From NCBI GenBank assembly GCA_013695575.1, contig JACDAF010000041.1:1-8324 (forward strand): 8,324 nucleotides of DNA, written 5' to 3'. Below the pieces are notes generated by a model, which searched no databases, was not told the DNA's origin, and was given only the letters and a program-made list of their open reading frames with translations. A program made the translations under genes and the position numbers. Source of the DNA: Chloroflexota bacterium. Its GTDB lineage: Bacteria > Chloroflexota > Limnocylindria > P2-11E. Numbering within the stretch: position 1 is the stretch's first letter; every line of letters starts with the position of its first letter. This document shows positions 5,636 to 8,324 of this stretch, piece after piece.

Positions 5636-7000
5636 ATGTCGCGTCTGTGGCCCTGGATCGTCGGGCTCATCGCCGTGCTCGCGATCTGGGTGGACATCCC
5701 GAAGCACCAGTTCTCGTTCCCGTTCAACTGTCCGGGGATCTGCTTCCGGCTGCCTGGGGGCGCGAGCGGCTTCCAGACCGAGATCAAGACGCACCTTGGA
5801 CTCGACCTCCAGGGCGGGACGCAGCTCGTGCTCCAGTTGCGGCCGGACAAGCTGCCGTCCGGCACGACGATCCCGATCCCCGAGCTCAACACCCAGGCCC
5901 GCGGCGTCATCGACCGGCGTATCAACGCGCTCGGCGTCTCCGAGCCGGTGATCCAGGCGCTTGGCGACGACAAGATCCTCCTCGAGCTGCCCGGGGTGTC
6001 CGACCTCCAGCAGGCGCAGGAGATCGCCACGCGCCAGGCGTTCCTCGAGATCAAGGTCCCGATCGACGGGGGCGGGTTCAAGTCGCTCGAGCCGCCGCTG
6101 ACGGGCGCGAACCTGAAGCCCACGTCCGTGGCCTTCCAGGGCGCCAACCAAAACCGGCCCGTCGTGCAGTTCGAGTTCGGTGCGCCGGACGACCAGCGCT
6201 GGGTCCAGCTTTCGAAGGACTACCTCAGGAAGCCGGTGCAGATCACGCTCGACGGGCGGGAGATCTCGGCTCCGACCATCACCGTGGTATTCACATCAGG
6301 CTCCGGGATCATCGAGGGCGGCTTCACGACGCAGTCCGCCAAGGAGCTGAGCCTGCTGCTGAACTCGGGTGCGCTGCCGGTCCCGCTCGAGATCGTGCAG
6401 TCGAGCCGCGTCGAGCCCACGCTCGGGCAGGAATCGATCCAGAAGAGCCTCATCGCGGGCATCATCGGGCTCGCGCTCGTCGCGCTCTTCATGATCGGGT
6501 ACTACCGGCTGCCGGGGGCGATCGCCGTCGTGGCCCTCCTCTATTACACGGTGCTCACGTACGCGATCTTCCGGCTCGTCCCGGTCACCCTCACGCTCGC
6601 GGGCATCGCCGGATTCATTCTCTCGATCGGGATGGCCACCGACGCGAACGTCCTGACGTTCGAGCGCCTCAAGGAGGAGCTGCGGTCCGGAAAGTCGCTG
6701 CGCGCCGCGCTCGAGGAGGGCCGGGTGCGCGCCTTCTCGTCGATCGCCTACTCCAACGCCGCGACCATCCTGTCGTCCGCGATCCTGTTCGTGTTCGGCA
6801 CGGGCACGGTCAAGGGCTTCGCGCTCACGCTCGGGATCGGCGTCGCGGTCTCCTTCTTCACCGCCGTGATCGTGACGCAGATGCTCCTGCGCGGCGTCCT
6901 GTCGTTCCCGGCGCTCCGGAAGCGCTCCCTGTACGGCGTCGAGGAGCGCGATATCGAGCGCGCACGTGAGCTCCGCGCAACGCCGCCGGTGAGGGCCTGA
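5636..7000 (+). CDS. secD: Protein translocase subunit SecD
   Basis: This is a 454-residue membrane protein. With SecF it uses the proton gradient to help pull proteins through SecYEG on the outer face of the membrane. Residues 7-19 form the first membrane helix. The external P1 region begins with a Cys pair (Cys32, Cys36) and GLDLQGGTQL (55-64), then INALGVSEP (96-104) and LLELPGV (115-121). LDGREISAPTI (205-215) marks the end of the external domain. Membrane helices follow at about 270-289, 294-312, 316-333, 370-388 and 391-412. GMATDANVLTFERLKEEL (332-349) is the conserved fourth-helix motif, with Asp336 at the position of the proton-relay Asp340 of Thermus SecDF. The protein is shorter than E. 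coli SecD (615), as is common outside proteobacteria. Its stop shares one base with the secF start. No yajC gene is adjacent. Confidence 0.96.
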   Translation: MSRLWPWIVGLIAVLAIWVDIPKHQFSFPFNCPGICFRLPGGASGFQTEIKTHLGLDLQGGTQLVLQLRPDKLPSGTTIPIPELNTQARGVIDRRINALGVSEPVIQALGDDKILLELPGVSDLQQAQEIATRQAFLEIKVPIDGGGFKSLEPPLTGANLKPTSVAFQGANQNRPVVQFEFGAPDDQRWVQLSKDYLRKPVQITLDGREISAPTITVVFTSGSGIIEGGFTTQSAKELSLLLNSGALPVPLEIVQSSRVEPTLGQESIQKSLIAGIIGLALVALFMIGYYRLPGAIAVVALLYYTVLTYAIFRLVPVTLTLAGIAGFILSIGMATDANVLTFERLKEELRSGKSLRAALEEGRVRAFSSIAYSNAATILSSAILFVFGTGTVKGFALTLGIGVAVSFFTAVIVTQMLLRGVLSFPALRKRSLYGVEERDIERARELRATPPVRA

Positions 7001-7929
7001 TGCTCTTCCACTTCGTCGAGCGCAAATGGTGGTACTTCCTCATCTCGGGCCTGGTCATCGTGCCGGGGACGGTCTTCCTGCTCCTGGGTGGCCTGAAGCC
7101 GGGCATCGAGTTCCGCGGTGGGACGCTCATCGACGCCCAATTCACGAGCGCGCCCGCGAACGAGGAGGTCCGCGAAATCTTCGCCGGCCTCGGGCACAGT
7201 GCCATCGTGCATCGCGCCGAAGGCGAGCGGGTCCAGATCCGCACACCGCAGCTCGACACGGACCAGACGGTCGCCGCGGAGAACGCGTTGAAAGCGAAGT
7301 ACGGATCGGCCTACGTCGGCAGCACGCCGCAGAGCGTCAGCCCGTCCTTCAGTGTGGAGATCCTGCGCAACGCGCTCTGGTCGGTCGCGCTCGCGTCGCT
7401 GCTCATCGTGCTGCTCATAGCCTTCGCGTTCCGGAGCTTCGGCTGGGCCGCCTTCCGCTACGGCATCGCGGCGATCCTCGCCGTGCTGCACGACGCCCTG
7501 CTCGTGCTCGGCGTCTTCGCGATACTCGGCTACTTCTATAACGTCGAGGTCGACAGCCTCTTCGTCACCGCGGTCCTCACCGTCATCGGCTTCTCGGTGC
7601 ATGACACCATCGTTGTCTTCGACCGCATCCGGGAGAACCTGAAGCTGAACCCGGGGGAACCGCTCAACCCGGTCATCAACTTCTCGATCATGCAGACCAT
7701 GGTGCGGTCGCTCATCACCGGTGTCACGGTCGTCTTCACGCTCCTCGCGCTCTACTCGTTCGGCGGGTACTCGATCCGCAACTTCGCGCTCGCGCTGCTC
7801 ATCGGCATCATCTCGGGCGCGTACTCGTCCGTGTTCAACGCCGCGCAGATCATCTCGCTGTGGCAGGAGATCGAGGATCGGCTTCGCGGGCGGGCTCGGC
7901 CGCAGCTCAAGGGGTCGACACCGGCCTAG
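7000..7929 (+). CDS. secF: Protein translocase subunit SecF
   Basis: This 309-residue membrane protein pairs with SecD. FHFVERKWWYFLISG (3-17) leads into the first helix, and GIEFRGGTLID (35-45) is the conserved start of the external P4 domain (about 40-120). Further helices lie at about 126-145, 153-172, 185-201, 236-254 and 261-282. SVHDTIVVFDRIREN (199-213) is the SecF signature. Asp202 and Arg236 (in QTMVRSLITG) are 34 residues apart, the spacing of the functional Asp637 and Arg671 of Thermus SecDF, so the proton-relay residues are all present. Translation starts at an ATG sharing one base with the secD stop (TGATG). GAGGG lies 4 bases upstream of it, inside secD, which indicates coupled, equal expression. 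SecD and SecF are separate proteins here, not fused. Confidence 0.96.
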   Translation: MLFHFVERKWWYFLISGLVIVPGTVFLLLGGLKPGIEFRGGTLIDAQFTSAPANEEVREIFAGLGHSAIVHRAEGERVQIRTPQLDTDQTVAAENALKAKYGSAYVGSTPQSVSPSFSVEILRNALWSVALASLLIVLLIAFAFRSFGWAAFRYGIAAILAVLHDALLVLGVFAILGYFYNVEVDSLFVTAVLTVIGFSVHDTIVVFDRIRENLKLNPGEPLNPVINFSIMQTMVRSLITGVTVVFTLLALYSFGGYSIRNFALALLIGIISGAYSSVFNAAQIISLWQEIEDRLRGRARPQLKGSTPA

Positions 7930-7947
7930 CGGCGTCCCTGTGGCGAG

Positions 7948-7966
7948 CGGTCGACGCAGGCGACCG
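7948..7966 (+). other. Small stem-loop downstream of secF
   Basis: CGGTCG (7948-7953) can pair with CGACCG (7961-7966) around a seven-base loop, 18 bases after the secF stop. No T-tract follows, so an intrinsic terminator is not supported. The rest of the 96-base gap to the next gene (7930-8025) shows only a weak CGCG stem at 7987-8000 and a TACCCT hexamer (8014-8019) that could act as a -10 for the next gene. Confidence 0.3.
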
Positions 7967-8025
7967 GTGCCTCCCGCGGCTCTCTGCGCGAACGAACGCG
8001 TGTGACATCGGAATACCCTTTGCCT

Positions 8026-8324
8026 GTGCGGCGGCTCCGTCTCATCCTCCTCGCGCTCGTCATCGTGGTCGGCCTGCTGTGGCGCCCGTTCCTTCAGCCC
8101 GCCGGTCAGGGAGCCTTGCTGATCCTCGACCTGTTCGCTCCCGTCATCGGCACCAACCTCACCGCGCTCGTGACGCCGGCGCCCCGCGTGGAGGAAACGC
8201 GCGAGGCGCTTGACGGTGTCGAGACGCGCGTGACCTGGTGGCGGCCGGGCTGGGGGGACTCGCACGCCGCCGTGATGATGGTGAACGGCGCGACTGCGCA
8301 GGGGAACGACAACCCCGCGACGCG
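8026..8324 (+). CDS. N-terminal part of a membrane-anchored protein, possibly an alpha/beta hydrolase (cut by window end)
   Basis: An open frame with no stop runs from a GTG at 8026 to the window end (99 complete codons). A TTG at 8020 in the same frame is an alternative start. Neither has a Shine-Dalgarno site. Residues 1-5 are basic (MRRLR) and 6-18 are strongly hydrophobic (LILLALVIVVGLL), a signal anchor or signal peptide. A second hydrophobic stretch, ALLILDLFAPVIGTNLTALV (31-50), follows. Then comes a charged segment and WWRPGWGDSHAAVMMVNGA (about 74-92). A short beta-strand-like run (AAVMMVNGA) followed by Gly and Asn-Pro resembles the first core strand and oxyanion region of alpha/beta hydrolases, where VxxVHG(A/G) is usual. 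The nucleophile elbow would be outside the window, so the family call is tentative. Reading-frame length and amino acid make-up support a real gene. Confidence 0.5.
   Translation, partial: MRRLRLILLALVIVVGLLWRPFLQPAGQGALLILDLFAPVIGTNLTALVTPAPRVEETREALDGVETRVTWWRPGWGDSHAAVMMVNGATAQGNDNPAT

Noticed and set aside
4693..6147. Minus-strand open frame of 484 codons across pyrF, tatB and secD
   Set aside because: It is antisense to three well-supported genes and is Ser/Arg/Ala-rich. Its repeats only mirror the tatB tandem repeat.
5527..6969. Plus-strand open frame of 480 codons overlapping secD
   Set aside because: It is in a different frame from secD and is Arg/Ala/Gly/His-rich with no membrane pattern or motif. 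The secD frame has all conserved SecD motifs.
8002..8007. GTGACA as a -35 box for the gene at 8026
   Set aside because: It matches TTGACA at five of six positions, but the only -10-like hexamer (8014-8019) is 6 bases away, far from the usual 16-18.
6748..8265. Long open frame of 505 codons on the minus strand
   Set aside because: It lies antisense to secD and secF, which have clear family motifs. The translation is charged, Arg/Asp/Glu-rich low complexity with no recognisable domain, as expected of a shadow frame in GC-rich DNA.

Overview
This is a high-GC bacterial window with tightly packed genes. It holds no mobile element, CRISPR array, tRNA or rRNA that I can recognise. The gene set (a phnDCE-type transporter, a type-2 PyrF, a TatB-like protein, and separate secD and secF genes) and the GC-rich coding style suggest a free-living high-GC lineage such as Chloroflexota or Actinomycetota. 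That placement is an inference and I cannot settle it from this sequence.

Layout. (1) Positions 1-1220, plus strand: the C-terminal tail of a possible P-loop kinase, overlapped by a membrane-anchored TolB/WD40-like beta-propeller protein. (2) Positions 1221-1331: a short convergent intergenic region bounded by two near-identical ~24-bp direct repeats, each lying against one neighbouring stop codon. (3) Positions 1332-4143, minus strand: an ABC importer of the phosphonate/phosphate type, transcribed phnD-phnC-phnE. A strong hairpin with a GAAA loop (minus strand) sits between phnD and phnC. (4) Positions 4144-4193: a 50-bp divergent promoter region whose near-palindromic CTATGATAG offers a -10 hexamer on each strand. 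(5) Positions 4194-7929, plus strand: pyrF, a tatB-like gene, secD and secF. Three of the four genes overlap a neighbour by one base (TAGTG at pyrF/tatB, TGATG at secD/secF). A 57-bp gap with a terminator-like hairpin separates tatB from secD. (6) Positions 8026-8324: the start of a further plus-strand gene, membrane-anchored and perhaps an alpha/beta hydrolase, cut by the window end.

How the genes fit together. PhnD (lipoprotein receptor), PhnE (permease) and PhnC (ATPase) would form one importer. No C-P lyase, phosphonatase or phosphite dehydrogenase gene is in view, so the substrate is open. SecD and SecF would form the proton-driven accessory complex of the Sec translocon. The TatB-like protein belongs to the folded-protein Tat pathway, so a UMP-synthesis enzyme and parts of both export routes are placed in one apparent transcription unit.

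The core genes are ordinary housekeeping or transport genes, and I do not see a clearly new biological system. The most interesting signals are regulatory or structural: the symmetric divergent promoter with a possibly leaderless pyrF, the repeat pair in the convergent gap, and the two intercistronic hairpins.
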